A stretch of 64,000 bases of DNA from G016234445 sp964438865 (GTDB taxonomy: Bacteria; Chloroflexota; Dehalococcoidia; Tepidiformales; Tepidiformaceae): positions 124,001-188,000 of the forward strand of contig CAYTMI010000005.1 of NCBI GenBank assembly GCA_964438865.1, read 5' to 3'. The notes beneath the pieces are model-generated. The model had not been told where the DNA came from and did no database searches. It worked only from the letters and a program-made list of their open reading frames with translations. Shown one piece after another: positions 1-8,647 of the stretch (its first letter is position 1; each line of letters opens with the position of its first letter). Position numbers and translations under genes: made by a program.

Positions 1-2
1 CC

Positions 3-155
3 GCGAAGGATCTTGCCCCTGAAGCCCGCGGCCTTGAGGCGATAGCAGAAGGCTTCCGCAGCGTCGGAAAGGACGACCACGACATCCTCCGGCTCGAGTT
101 CCCGGTGTACGACGCGCTCTACGCCTACTGCCGCCAGAAAGCGGAAGCGCGCTGA
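3..155 (+). CDS. C-terminal end of an unidentified protein (cut by window edge)
   Basis: An open frame enters from the left edge and ends at TGA 153-155, giving the last 50 residues of a protein rich in charged residues and ending in a Lys/Glu/Arg tail. There are too few residues to name a family. The MFS gene that follows overlaps its stop codon (CTG at 152-154, TGA at 153-155), which suggests translational coupling in one operon. Codon use with G/C at third positions agrees with real coding. Confidence 0.6.
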   Translation, partial: AKDLAPEARGLEAIAEGFRSVGKDDHDILRLEFPVYDALYAYCRQKAEAR

Positions 156-1381
156 GCAACGCCCTTCGCGCGCTCCTCCCCCCGTCGGCCGCCCCCGATG
201 CCGGCCGGCTGCTGACTGCCCGCGCCCTCCGGGGCTTCGCCGACGGCCTCGTCAGCGTCCTCCTCGCCAGCTACCTCGACGGTCTCGGGTTCTCGGCGGT
301 CCAGATCGGCGCGATCATCACGACCACCCTCCTCGGGTCGGCCGCCCTCACCCTGGGCGTTGGCCTCGTCAGCAACCGGATCCATCCCATGCGGGTCCTC
401 TTCGGCGCCGCCGCGCTCATGTTCGCGACCGGCCTCGGGTTCGCGGCGGTCACGGACTTCTGGCCACTCCTCGTCGTTGCCTTCGCCGGCACCCTGAACC
501 CCTCGGCCGGCGACGTCAGCGTCTTCCTCCCGGTCGAACAGGCGCTCCTCTCCGAGAAGGTTTCCGGGAACGAACGGACGGCGCTCTTCGCCCGCTATAA
601 CCTCGGCGGCGCCTTCGCCGGGGCCCTCGGAGCGCTCGCGAGCGGCATCCCCGCCGTCCTCGCCCGCGCCAACGGCTGGGACCGCACCGACGCCGAACGC
701 GGGGGCTTCCTCCTCTACGCGGCCGTCGCCCTGGTCATCGCCGTGGTCTACCTCGGCGTCCAGCCCCCGGTGCGCCGGGCCACGGGCGAAGCGCGCCGAA
801 GCGTCCTCGCCCGCTCGCGGAGGGTCGTCCTCCACCTCGCAGCGTTGTTCAGCCTCGACTCCTTCGGCGGCGGGTTCGTCGTCCAGTCGCTCCTCGTCCT
901 CTGGCTCTTCAAGCGCTTCGATGTCTCGACCGGCACCGTCGCCGCCGTCTTCTTCGCTGCCGGGCTCTTGACCGCCCTGTCGCAACTCGCGTCATCGTGG
1001 CTCGCCGCGCGGATCGGCCTCATCCGGACGATGGTCTTCACCCACCTCCCGGCGAACGCGTTCCTCATCGTCGCCGCGCTCATGCCGACGGCGCCGCTCG
1101 CCATCTTCTTCCTCTTGCTGCGAATGGCCCTGTCGCAGATGGACGTCCCCGCGCGCCAGTCGTTCGTGATGTCGGTCGTCCCCCCGGAGGAACGCGCCGC
1201 CGCCGCCAGCGTCACCAACGTCCCCCGCAGCCTCGCTTCCGCGCTCTCGCCGTTGCTCGCCGGCGCGATGCTGAGCACGTCGTCCTTCGGCTGGCCGCTC
1301 ATCGCCGGCGGCGCCCTCAAGATCGTCTACGACCTCCTCCTGCTCTGGCAGTTTCGCGCCGTCCAACCCGCCGAAGACTGA
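152..1381 (+). CDS. MFS-family transporter
   Basis: An integral membrane protein of about 409 residues with alternating hydrophobic helices typical of the major facilitator superfamily, probably a drug or small-molecule exporter; the substrate cannot be told. Coding clearly runs upstream of the first ATG (389): the stretch RGFADGLVSVLLASYLDGLG is a normal first MFS helix. I therefore place the start at a CTG at 152, which overlaps the preceding stop and has a purine-rich GGAAG about 5-8 bases upstream. The length then fits the usual 12-helix MFS size of about 400 residues. Exact start uncertain; family assignment firm. Confidence 0.8.
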   Translation: MSNALRALLPPSAAPDAGRLLTARALRGFADGLVSVLLASYLDGLGFSAVQIGAIITTTLLGSAALTLGVGLVSNRIHPMRVLFGAAALMFATGLGFAAVTDFWPLLVVAFAGTLNPSAGDVSVFLPVEQALLSEKVSGNERTALFARYNLGGAFAGALGALASGIPAVLARANGWDRTDAERGGFLLYAAVALVIAVVYLGVQPPVRRATGEARRSVLARSRRVVLHLAALFSLDSFGGGFVVQSLLVLWLFKRFDVSTGTVAAVFFAAGLLTALSQLASSWLAARIGLIRTMVFTHLPANAFLIVAALMPTAPLAIFFLLLRMALSQMDVPARQSFVMSVVPPEERAAAASVTNVPRSLASALSPLLAGAMLSTSSFGWPLIAGGALKIVYDLLLLWQFRAVQPAED

Positions 1382-1460
1382 CCCCAACCCCAGGGCATGC
1401 GCGAGACCGGACAACGAAGGCGCTGCCCTGGATGGCGCACCGGTGCGGATTTCAGAAAAC

Positions 1461-1574
1461 ACAATGGCGTCATGTCGGTATGTGTTGATGACGAACACGT
1501 CAAGCTTGCATGGAAACGACTTTCGGAATGAACAATGTCGTCATTCTGTTATGTGTTGATGCTGACCACGTCAG
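1461..1574 (+). repeat. two imperfect direct repeats of about 42 bp upstream of a secreted protein gene
   Basis: The 390-bp gap between the MFS gene and the secreted protein (1382-1771) holds two similar blocks, 1461-1502 and 1532-1573, spaced 71 bp start to start. Both contain ACAATG, CGTCAT, TATGTGTTGATG and CACGTCA at the same offsets. The region is less GC-rich than its surroundings. Copy one also holds the inverted pairs CGTCAT/ATGACG and GTGTT/AACAC. Binding sites for a regulator of the downstream gene are possible; nothing else in the gap looks coding. Confidence 0.5.
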
Positions 1575-1771
1575 TCTGACATGCAACCTCCGTGGTAGCC
1601 GCCACTTCCCGGGGGCCGCTTTGCGGATCTCCTAATGTCGTTCGCGCATGTCAACTATCAGCGTGGCATAGCTCTAACGTTCTTCCTACGTAACGAGAGC
1701 TTTCGCTTAACCATAGGGACACCTTATTCTTCCCGGCAGTCCACTTTCAGGGCAAAACAAGGAGTCGCCAG

Positions 1772-2533
1772 TTGGCTTTCCGTTCCCGCTTCCATCTCCG
1801 CCGCGGACGCGGTACCACCCTCGGCCTGTTTGGCCTCGCCGCCCTCGGCGCCATGACCATCGGCGCCGTCACCTTCGCCAGCAGTCACTCTTCGGACGAA
1901 GTCATCAGCGCCTGCTACAAGGCCATCCCGGCCAAGGAGAAAGACGACCACGACGAAGGCAAGGGCAACGGAGCCCTGCGGATCGTCAACTCCGCTTCGG
2001 ACTGCTCGAAGAAGGAAACCTTCATCCAGTGGAACCAGACCGGCCCGCAGGGCGAACAGGGCCCCGCCGGAGCTGACGGCGAGCCCGGCCCTTCGGTCGG
2101 CGCCCTTCTCTGGGCAGACCAGTGGCACATCGGCCAGCCGCCCGCCAGCTACGGTGGCTTGGGCAGTTACTACGACAACATCAATAACCGCCGCCTCTAC
2201 GACCTCTCCGGCGACCCTGACAACCCTCGGGCACGGGTGAGCGTCGCGGTGGACGCCACGCTAATCATCCATGCGTCGGGCACCGCATGGTGCCTAGTCG
2301 ACACCGGGGACGAGTGGGCGACGGTCTGGCTCGAAAGCGCCGCCGGCCGTGTCGCCGTGGGCACGTTAAGCAGGCGAGAGCCCTGCGGAGAGGGGAATCA
2401 TGTATTGACCTCCGTCGCGGCAGTCGGCAACGTGCCTGCGGGGGAATTCACCATCACCTTCGAGCCGGCGAACGGCCTCGCTTACGACTCGGTTGACCGC
2501 TGGAACGTCACCGTCCTCGCCTACTCGCGGTAG
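1772..2533 (+). CDS. secreted protein with short collagen-like segment
   Basis: 253 residues from a TTG start with AAGGAG upstream. A basic N-terminus (RSRFHLRRGRG) and a hydrophobic stretch at about 15-36 form a signal peptide. After a Cys-containing segment (ISACYK ... DCSKKE) comes a short Gly-X-Y run (GPQGEQGPAGADGEPGP), then a C-terminal domain of about 150 residues rich in aromatic and beta-forming residues with paired Cys. This arrangement (ACYK, GALRIV, WNQTGPQG) recurs in secreted proteins of Chloroflexota and Actinobacteria whose function is unknown. Probably surface-exposed. A strong terminator follows directly. Confidence 0.75.
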   Translation: MAFRSRFHLRRGRGTTLGLFGLAALGAMTIGAVTFASSHSSDEVISACYKAIPAKEKDDHDEGKGNGALRIVNSASDCSKKETFIQWNQTGPQGEQGPAGADGEPGPSVGALLWADQWHIGQPPASYGGLGSYYDNINNRRLYDLSGDPDNPRARVSVAVDATLIIHASGTAWCLVDTGDEWATVWLESAAGRVAVGTLSRREPCGEGNHVLTSVAAVGNVPAGEFTITFEPANGLAYDSVDRWNVTVLAYSR

Positions 2534-2557
2534 GTCGTCACCCCAGCCGTACGATCA

Positions 2558-2591
2558 GAGGCGTCCCGATCTCCACAGATCGGGACGCCTC
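2558..2591 (+). terminator. intrinsic terminator
   Basis: Perfect 15-bp inverted repeat (2558-2572 and 2577-2591) with a CCAC loop, followed by TTGGTTTC. It lies 25 bp after the secreted-protein stop and also faces the 3' end of the convergent serine hydrolase gene, so it may serve both. Confidence 0.8.
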
Positions 2592-2645
2592 TTGGTTTCA
2601 GCCCCACCCCACACATGCCCCCCACCGCACCGCCGGGGGTGAGGG

Positions 2646-3683
2646 TCAGCCCGCCGCCTGCAGCACCGCCGTCACCAGCTTCAGTGTCGCCGCTTCCGGC
2701 CCCTGGTGGGCGCGGTTCTGGTTCGCCACGCCGGTGACGGTCAGGCCGCGTTCCGGGTCGTGGATCGCGAGCGAGCCCCAGAAGCCGTTGTGGCTCCAGC
2801 AATCCGTCTTCCCGAACAGCCGCCGGAAGATCCCCAGCCCCGCCTGCCGCTCCGGCTGGTCGGTCGGGACCGTCGTCAGCATCTCGCTCAGCGTGGCCGC
2901 GCGGTCGAAAACCCGCCCGCCGAAGAGCCCCCGCCAGAACCGCGTCAGGTCCGCCGCCGAAGACACCAGCCCGCCGCCCCCGTAGAGATCGAACGAAGCA
3001 TCGACCCCGTTTCCGTCGCTCCGGCCGATGTACTGGTGGATGCGTTCGCCCGCCGCCGCCGGGACCGGTTCGAGGCTCTCCAGGTGCGTCGCCGTCAGCC
3101 CCAGGCCGTCGAATCGCAGCAGTTCGCGAAACGCCGCCGCCAGGGGCAGGCCGCTCACCTGTTCGATGATCAGGCTCGCGAGGACGTAGCCCGTGTCCGA
3201 ATAGTGGAACACTTCGCCCGGCGCCCCATAGGGACTCCCGTGCGCGAGCGCGAACTCCACCTGCTCCAGCGGTGTCCAGCGGTGGCCGGGGTCGGTCGCT
3301 GCCACGATGGAGTAGGTGTCGTCCGTGCCCCAGTCATAGAGCCCGGCCGTGTGGTTCAGCATCTGCCGGATGGTGCTCTCCGCCCCGCGGGAGACGCCGT
3401 CGATCACGTTCAGCCGGGCGACGAGGTCCGCGGGGAAGTAGCGCGAAATCCGGTCGTCCAGCGCCAGCTTGCCCTGTTCGTCCAGGCGCAACACCGCCGC
3501 CGCGGTGAACGTCTTCGTGTTGCTGGCGATCCGGAACGTCATTTCCGGGCGAATCTGCGTGCCCGCCGCCACATCCGCGATCCCGGCCGCGCCGCTCCAG
3601 GCGCCCTCGCCGCTCTCAACGTGGAGGATAACCCCGGGGACGATCGGGTTGTCGCGGATGAACGCGTCGAGGATAGCTTGCAT
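2646..3683 (-). CDS. serine hydrolase, beta-lactamase/DD-peptidase (class C) family
   Basis: 345 residues of the beta-lactamase-related serine hydrolase family, which contains class C beta-lactamases, DD-carboxypeptidases and esterases. The SxxK motif is SNTK at about residue 54 (RIASNTKTFTAA), the Tyr motif is YSDTGY near 160, and a HNGFWGS motif near 295 replaces KTG, as in esterase-like members. No signal peptide is seen, so a cytoplasmic esterase or amidase role is as likely as cell-wall work. It is divergent from the TetR gene at 3806 and may share its regulation. Confidence 0.82.
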   Translation of the reverse strand: MQAILDAFIRDNPIVPGVILHVESGEGAWSGAAGIADVAAGTQIRPEMTFRIASNTKTFTAAAVLRLDEQGKLALDDRISRYFPADLVARLNVIDGVSRGAESTIRQMLNHTAGLYDWGTDDTYSIVAATDPGHRWTPLEQVEFALAHGSPYGAPGEVFHYSDTGYVLASLIIEQVSGLPLAAAFRELLRFDGLGLTATHLESLEPVPAAAGERIHQYIGRSDGNGVDASFDLYGGGGLVSSAADLTRFWRGLFGGRVFDRAATLSEMLTTVPTDQPERQAGLGIFRRLFGKTDCWSHNGFWGSLAIHDPERGLTVTGVANQNRAHQGPEAATLKLVTAVLQAAG

Positions 3684-3758
3684 CGCGAGGGACTCCTTCG
3701 GCCGCCAAGTCTAGCACCCGCGGTGACTCAAGCTTTGCCGGAGCGGCGCAGACTGGCA

Positions 3759-3805
3759 ATACCGAATGGTTTGACAATACTATACCGAATGCGTACGATC
3801 AAAGC
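3759..3805 (+). promoter_or_regulatory. promoter of TetR gene with paired direct repeats
   Basis: TTGACA at 3771-3776 and TACGAT at 3794-3799 are separated by exactly 17 bp. The GTG start lies 6 bp after the -10 hexamer, so transcription should begin at or next to the start codon (leaderless mRNA). Two direct copies of ATACCGAATG (3759-3768 and 3782-3791) flank the -35 and fill the spacer, a good position for an autorepressing TetR protein. Confidence 0.7.
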
Positions 3806-4447
3806 GTGAAGTCCACCACCGGCCCTACAGGACGAGTCGTGCGCAAGCGACTCACCCGCGAGGAGAGCAAAACCGCCACGCGGGAGAGGGTGCTCGAGGC
3901 GGCCGCCGAGGTGTTCGCTCGCCGTGGCTTCCACGGCGCTTCCGTGGAAGAGGTGGCCGAGACAGCAGGGTTTTCGAAGGGCGCGGTTTACTCGAACTTC
4001 GAAAGCAAGGAGGATCTCTTTCTGGCCCTGCTCGACCAGCGTCTTGACGCCCAAATGGAGGCATTCGCGGCGGCCTTCGAGACCGAACACACCCCCAAGG
4101 CGCGACTGGACGCCCTCAGCCGCCTACGAACTCCCACGCTTGACTCAGGTCCGGACTGGTGCCTGTTGGCCACGGAATTCTGGCTCTACGCCGCTCGAGA
4201 TCCCAAAGTCGGGCCGCGGCTGGCGGCGCACCGCCGACTCGCCCGAGAGCGGGTGGCCCGGCTCATCGAAACGCACACCCACGAGTCAGGCGGCGCGCCG
4301 GCCGGTCGGCCGGAGGATCTCGCATCCCTGCTCATTGCCATCGGTGATGGTCTTCAGATGCAAGAGTACATCGAGCCAAAGCTGAATTCGGATGACCTTT
4401 TTCGCCTCGCCCTCGCGCTGATCCTGGGACCGCCGGGCCCGGGATGA
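3806..4447 (+). CDS. TetR/AcrR-family transcriptional regulator
   Basis: 213 residues. The N-terminal helix-turn-helix domain (about residues 20-70) reads RERVLEAAAEVFARRGFHGA, then SVEEVAETAGFSKGAVYSNF, a textbook TetR DNA-binding domain; the C-terminal half is a ligand-binding helical domain. GTG at 3806 is chosen because the promoter just upstream predicts a leaderless transcript; a second GTG at 3839 is possible. It probably represses itself through the ATACCGAATG repeats and may control the hydrolase, PLP lyase and CocE-type genes downstream on the same strand. Confidence 0.9.
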   Translation: MKSTTGPTGRVVRKRLTREESKTATRERVLEAAAEVFARRGFHGASVEEVAETAGFSKGAVYSNFESKEDLFLALLDQRLDAQMEAFAAAFETEHTPKARLDALSRLRTPTLDSGPDWCLLATEFWLYAARDPKVGPRLAAHRRLARERVARLIETHTHESGGAPAGRPEDLASLLIAIGDGLQMQEYIEPKLNSDDLFRLALALILGPPGPG

Positions 4448-4571
4448 CGCGAGGACATGACCCCGCTGACGGCAACGGGCGCTCAACGTCGCTCGAACGG
4501 TGAGCACCGCCACCGCGTCCCGCGCCAAGGGCGAGCCGGCTGAGCCGGCGCCAGAGAAGGAGTTTCCCGAC

Positions 4572-5579
4572 ATGGCAACGGGCCTGCTGACAATTATTGT
4601 GTCGCTGCTCGGGCTGGCGCTGCTTGTGGCGATCGGCGGTCTCTACGCGTACAGCCGACTGTCGGTCCGGCGGGCAGAGGCCAAGTTCCCGCCCACGGGG
4701 AAGTTCTTGACCGTCGAAGGCGTCCGCCTGCACTACGTGATGGCGGGCGCGGGTCCGCCGGTCGTGCTTCTCCATGGCGCCGGCACCTCACTCCTCGACT
4801 TCTCCATGACGATGCTCTACCAGGCCGCCAGCGAGTTTCAGGTCATCGCCTTTGATCGACCGGGTCACGGCTACAGCGGGCAACCACGCCGAGGGGTTGC
4901 GACACCCCAGGTCCAGGCCCGGTTGTTCCACAGCGCTCTAAACCAACTCGGCATCGCGAAGCCGGTGTTGGTGGGTCATTCATGGGGCGGTGGGGTCGCC
5001 CTTGCCTACGCTATTGAGTATCCCGATGACATTGAGGGGATCGTCCTGCTCGGCACCGTGGCATACGCACAGGGCTACCCCTCTGCCCCGCCGATCATGC
5101 GTATCCCGGCGATCCCCGTGGTCGGCGTGATCCTCACGTCCGCGCTTCTCGCCGTGGTTGGACGTGTGGCAGGGAGATCGATGTTCGAGGCCGCCTTCCG
5201 CCCGAACTCGATCGCGGCGGTGACGCCAGAGTACGTGGAGGCATCGACGGCTCTCTCACTGAGGCCCAGTCAGTTCCGCGCGAACGCGAAGCAGGTGAGA
5301 CACACCCGGTCGAGCCTGATGGAGATGGAGCAGCGGTACGGAGCGATCACGGTGCCCGTGGTCATTGTCACTGGAGAGGCTGACCCGCTAGCGAAGCCGG
5401 ATCTACATTCCTATCCCCTGCATCGAGCTATCGCGCACTCGCAGCTCGTCGTGTTGCCGGATACCGGGCATATGATCCCCCACACACGCCCGGACTCGGT
5501 CATCCAGGGCGTCCGCGCGGTACGCGACTCGGTGGCCGCCGCCGTGCCGCAAGACCGTGGCGCCGAGAACTCAGGATGA
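4572..5579 (+). CDS. alpha/beta hydrolase with N-terminal membrane anchor
   Basis: 335 residues. A hydrophobic helix at about residues 3-27 (LLTIIVSLLGLALLVAIGGL) anchors the protein. The alpha/beta-hydrolase fold follows with oxyanion motif LLHGAG, nucleophile Ser in GHSWGG, acid Asp in GEADPLAKPD and His in PDTGHMIPH. ATG 4572 has AAGGAG nine bases upstream; a GTG at 4500 in frame would add 24 polar residues but lacks a ribosome site. An epoxide-hydrolase or esterase-like activity is likely; substrate unknown. It sits 124 bp after the TetR gene. Confidence 0.82.
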   Translation: MATGLLTIIVSLLGLALLVAIGGLYAYSRLSVRRAEAKFPPTGKFLTVEGVRLHYVMAGAGPPVVLLHGAGTSLLDFSMTMLYQAASEFQVIAFDRPGHGYSGQPRRGVATPQVQARLFHSALNQLGIAKPVLVGHSWGGGVALAYAIEYPDDIEGIVLLGTVAYAQGYPSAPPIMRIPAIPVVGVILTSALLAVVGRVAGRSMFEAAFRPNSIAAVTPEYVEASTALSLRPSQFRANAKQVRHTRSSLMEMEQRYGAITVPVVIVTGEADPLAKPDLHSYPLHRAIAHSQLVVLPDTGHMIPHTRPDSVIQGVRAVRDSVAAAVPQDRGAENSG

Positions 5580-5700
5580 CCCCGCAACCACTGCGTTGTG
5601 GCCGCGCCCCGGCGTGTTCCCCTTGCCTTGTCGTATCACTCGTTGCATCTCACCGTCGAGGTGCCGGCAGCCAAGCTGCCGCGGGGCGAGGGACCACGAC

Positions 5701-6735
5701 ATGATCAGCCCCCTGGATCGCGCCCTTGAGGACTTCGATCGCGTGCCACGTCGTCCGCTCGCCGTGCTCCCTACGCCGCTTCAATCGGCTCCGCAGCTGG
5801 CGCGCGCGCTCGGCCTGGACCGCGAGCTCTGGGTCAAACGGGATGACCTTACGGGGCCGGGTCTGGGCGGCAACAAGGTGCGCAAGCTCGAATATCTGCT
5901 GGCGGACGCGGCCCGGGCCGAGGCGGACGTTGTTGTAACCGTGGGCGCTGCGCAGTCGAACCATGCGCGGCTGACGGCCATCCTTGGCCGCGTCTGCGGG
6001 TTCGAGGTGCACCTCGTCCTCGGATCAGGTCAGCCCCTTGCCTGGGAGGGGAACCTTCTCCTGGACAGGTTGGCCGGTGCGCACGTGCACACCGTAGATT
6101 CCGGCGACCACGATCGCCTCGACCAGGCGCTCCATCTCGTTGGCGCGGAGCTGGCTCAGGCAGGCCGGCGCCCGTATCTCATCCCGCTCGGGGGTTCCTC
6201 CGACATCGGGGCGATGGGCTACGTCCGCGCCTACCTGGAACTCCTTACGCAGATCCGCTCAGAAGGCATCCAGGTCGATTGGATCGTGCACGCCAGCGGA
6301 TCAGGGGGCACGCATGCGGGTCTCCTGGCCGGCCGCCGGATCGCCGGGGGAGGGCCCCGCATATTCGGAGTGGACATCGCGAAACGGGGCGGAGAGATGC
6401 GTGAACACGTCCATGAATTGGCGAATCGCGTGCTCGCGCGGTTTGACTCCAGCCTGGAGGTGGGTCAGTCCGATGTGCTCACGGCCGACTTCGCGGGTCC
6501 GGGGTACGGCGTGGTCACTGAAGAAGCAGCACGCACCATCGCCATGGCGATCCAAACTGAAGGACTCGTGACCGACCCTGTCTACTCAGCCAAGGCGCTG
6601 GCCGCCATCCCCCATCTCTGTCGCGGCGGGGAGTTGGATGGGGACGGGGCAATTGTGTTCGTACACACCGGCGGCCATCCCGCCCTCCTCACTCAATCAC
6701 TGGCAAGCGAGGTACTGCGGTGGACAGAACAATGA
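5701..6735 (+). CDS. PLP-dependent D-cysteine desulfhydrase / ACC deaminase family enzyme
   Basis: 344 residues of the fold-type II PLP family that includes D-cysteine desulfhydrase, ACC deaminase and L-cysteate sulfo-lyase. The cofactor Lys is in GGNKVRKLEYLLADA; the phosphate and substrate loops are seen in GAAQSNHARLTA and ASGSGGTHAGLLAG. ATG 5701 with GCGAGGG upstream gives the family length; the open frame extends further upstream but that part is not conserved-looking. It lies 121 bp after the hydrolase gene and overlaps the next gene. It probably deaminates or desulfurates a small amino acid. Confidence 0.85.
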   Translation: MISPLDRALEDFDRVPRRPLAVLPTPLQSAPQLARALGLDRELWVKRDDLTGPGLGGNKVRKLEYLLADAARAEADVVVTVGAAQSNHARLTAILGRVCGFEVHLVLGSGQPLAWEGNLLLDRLAGAHVHTVDSGDHDRLDQALHLVGAELAQAGRRPYLIPLGGSSDIGAMGYVRAYLELLTQIRSEGIQVDWIVHASGSGGTHAGLLAGRRIAGGGPRIFGVDIAKRGGEMREHVHELANRVLARFDSSLEVGQSDVLTADFAGPGYGVVTEEAARTIAMAIQTEGLVTDPVYSAKALAAIPHLCRGGELDGDGAIVFVHTGGHPALLTQSLASEVLRWTEQ

Positions 6736-8483
6736 ACGATCTTGGCCAAGAGGCGTCTATGACCGCCGACACCTTGAGAACGCCCTTGCAGCGACTCATC
6801 GATCAGCGGCGGCGATCCGCCGGCGATCCAGCCCCCGTTCTTGAGGTGCCTATCCCGATGCGCGATGGTATCGAACTCGCGGCCGACGTATACCTGCCCG
6901 CCGAGTCCGATCGCCCCGCCCCCGCCATCGTGACGATGACGCCCTACGACAAGAGCGGGCCGCTCGCTGCCGCCGAGGGGCGCTACTACCAGCGCAACGG
7001 CTACGTCTTCGTGGCCGTCGATGTCCGGGGGCGCGGGAAGTCGGAGGGGGAATGGCGGGCGTTCGTCAACGAAGGCGCGGACGGCCACGACGTCGTCGAG
7101 TGGGTGGCCGCGCAGCCCTGGTGCAACGGCAAGGTCGGCATGACTGGGATCAGCTACATGGGCTGGGTGCTCTGGGCGACGGCCGTGGAGCAACCTCCGC
7201 ATCTGCGGTGCATGATCTCTACTGCCGCCGCGGGACGGTGGATGGAGGAGATCCCTTACACGTTCGGCTGCTTCCAGCTCTATTTCCTCTGGTGGGTCTT
7301 CCGCACCCGCAGGCGCATCGCCCAGCCAACCACCGACGTGTCATGGGAGGACGTGGCGAGGAAGCTGCCGCTGGAAGCGGCTGCTTCGGAGCTTGGCATT
7401 GACGGCGCCACATGGCGGGACATGATGGATCACGACACGCTCGACGAGTTCTGGACATCTCTGCGGCTCGACAACCGCTACTCAAACATAGACGTCCCCT
7501 GTCTCCACGTCGCCGGCTGGTGTGACCTCGAAGATCTACTTGGCGCCTTCCACCACTATGAGCGGATGGTCGAGCAGTCGCCCGCCCGCGGTCGCCAACA
7601 GCTCCTTGTCGGACCGTGGAGCCACATCGGCACGCGCTTTCCGAACTCCAGCTACGGGGGGGTGGACTTCGGTCAAGCCGCTTCGCTCGAAATGAACGAC
7701 ATCCATCTGCGCTTCTTCGATCACTGGTTGAAGAGTACGAACAACGGCGTCGACGCTGACCCCCCGGTGCGAGTGTTCGAGACCGGTTCCAACGGATGGT
7801 GTCAGGCGGAGAGTTGGCCCCTGCCGTCGCGCGTCGAGTCCCTCTACCTGCGATTCGACGGCAGTGACGGGTTCCTGAGGCACGGACCGAGCGAGAATGC
7901 CGACCCGGAGCGCTCGTTTGTCTACGACCCAAAGGACCCAGTCGTCACGCCTCTCGACTTCATGAATCTGACATTCGAGGAGCCGCCTCTCGACCAGCGC
8001 GCGCTGGAAGAACGCGCCGATGTGCTCACCTACACGAGTGATGTGCTTGCCGAGGAATTCGCCGTGTCTGGCTGGCCCGGCCTTGAGATCTATGGCTCGT
8101 CCGACTGCGACGATACGGATTGGCATGTCAAGCTCACCGACGTCGATCCTGAGGGACGGTCGATCAGGGTCGCGTCGGGATGCCTGCGGGCGTCCTATCG
8201 CGATTCGCTAACCAACCCGGCTCCACTCGTGCCCGGCCTTGTGCATCTGTTCAGAATCACATACCACCCGGTGAACCATGCGTTCCTCCCTGGCCATCGA
8301 ATTCGCGTGACCGTTACGAGCAGCGACTATCCATGGTTCGCCCCCAGCCTGAACCGGGCCGGCTCCATCGGAACGCAGGCTTACGGCAGGCCGGCGACAA
8401 ACAGCGTCCATCACGCGAAGCGGCACCCGTCCCGCGTCTTTTTGCCCGTGGCTCGAGGCTCGCTCGGACCCGCAAGCGGCTGA
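6720..8483 (+). CDS. CocE/NonD-family hydrolase (X-Pro dipeptidyl-peptidase-like)
   Basis: 587 residues. The N-terminal alpha/beta-hydrolase domain carries VPIPMRDGIELAADVYLP, DVRGRGKSEGEW and the nucleophile motif GMTGISYMGW; a C-terminal jelly-roll domain (from about 340) ends with RITVTSS- and HPSRVFLPV-type strands. The family contains cocaine esterase, glutaryl-7-ACA acylase and Xaa-Pro peptidases, so it hydrolyses esters or amides. GTG 6720 overlaps the previous gene by 16 bp with GCGAGG upstream; ATG 6732 or ATG 6760 (AAGAGG upstream) are alternatives. It ends the TetR-led gene run. Confidence 0.85.
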   Translation: MDRTMNDLGQEASMTADTLRTPLQRLIDQRRRSAGDPAPVLEVPIPMRDGIELAADVYLPAESDRPAPAIVTMTPYDKSGPLAAAEGRYYQRNGYVFVAVDVRGRGKSEGEWRAFVNEGADGHDVVEWVAAQPWCNGKVGMTGISYMGWVLWATAVEQPPHLRCMISTAAAGRWMEEIPYTFGCFQLYFLWWVFRTRRRIAQPTTDVSWEDVARKLPLEAAASELGIDGATWRDMMDHDTLDEFWTSLRLDNRYSNIDVPCLHVAGWCDLEDLLGAFHHYERMVEQSPARGRQQLLVGPWSHIGTRFPNSSYGGVDFGQAASLEMNDIHLRFFDHWLKSTNNGVDADPPVRVFETGSNGWCQAESWPLPSRVESLYLRFDGSDGFLRHGPSENADPERSFVYDPKDPVVTPLDFMNLTFEEPPLDQRALEERADVLTYTSDVLAEEFAVSGWPGLEIYGSSDCDDTDWHVKLTDVDPEGRSIRVASGCLRASYRDSLTNPAPLVPGLVHLFRITYHPVNHAFLPGHRIRVTVTSSDYPWFAPSLNRAGSIGTQAYGRPATNSVHHAKRHPSRVFLPVARGSLGPASG

Positions 8484-8647
8484 AGCGCGACGGCTCCGGG
8501 CGCACCAGCAAACAGGGCATTCCGGCCCCTCGTGTTGTCCAGCGAACCGGCCTGGATCCGCTGTCAGGTCCTGCGATGGCGTACCGCTTCAGCTCCAACC
8601 CGTCGTCGGGAAGTTGCACCGGCTGAAGATGACAGTGGCGCCGGGGC

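Noticed and set aside
125..985. Long minus-strand open frame opposite the MFS gene
   Set aside because: Extreme Glu/Gly/Arg composition and lies entirely antisense to a clear membrane protein; it is a shadow of GC-rich codons.
2706..3809. Plus-strand open frame opposite the serine hydrolase
   Set aside because: Arg/Pro-rich with no domain; the opposite strand has intact catalytic motifs.
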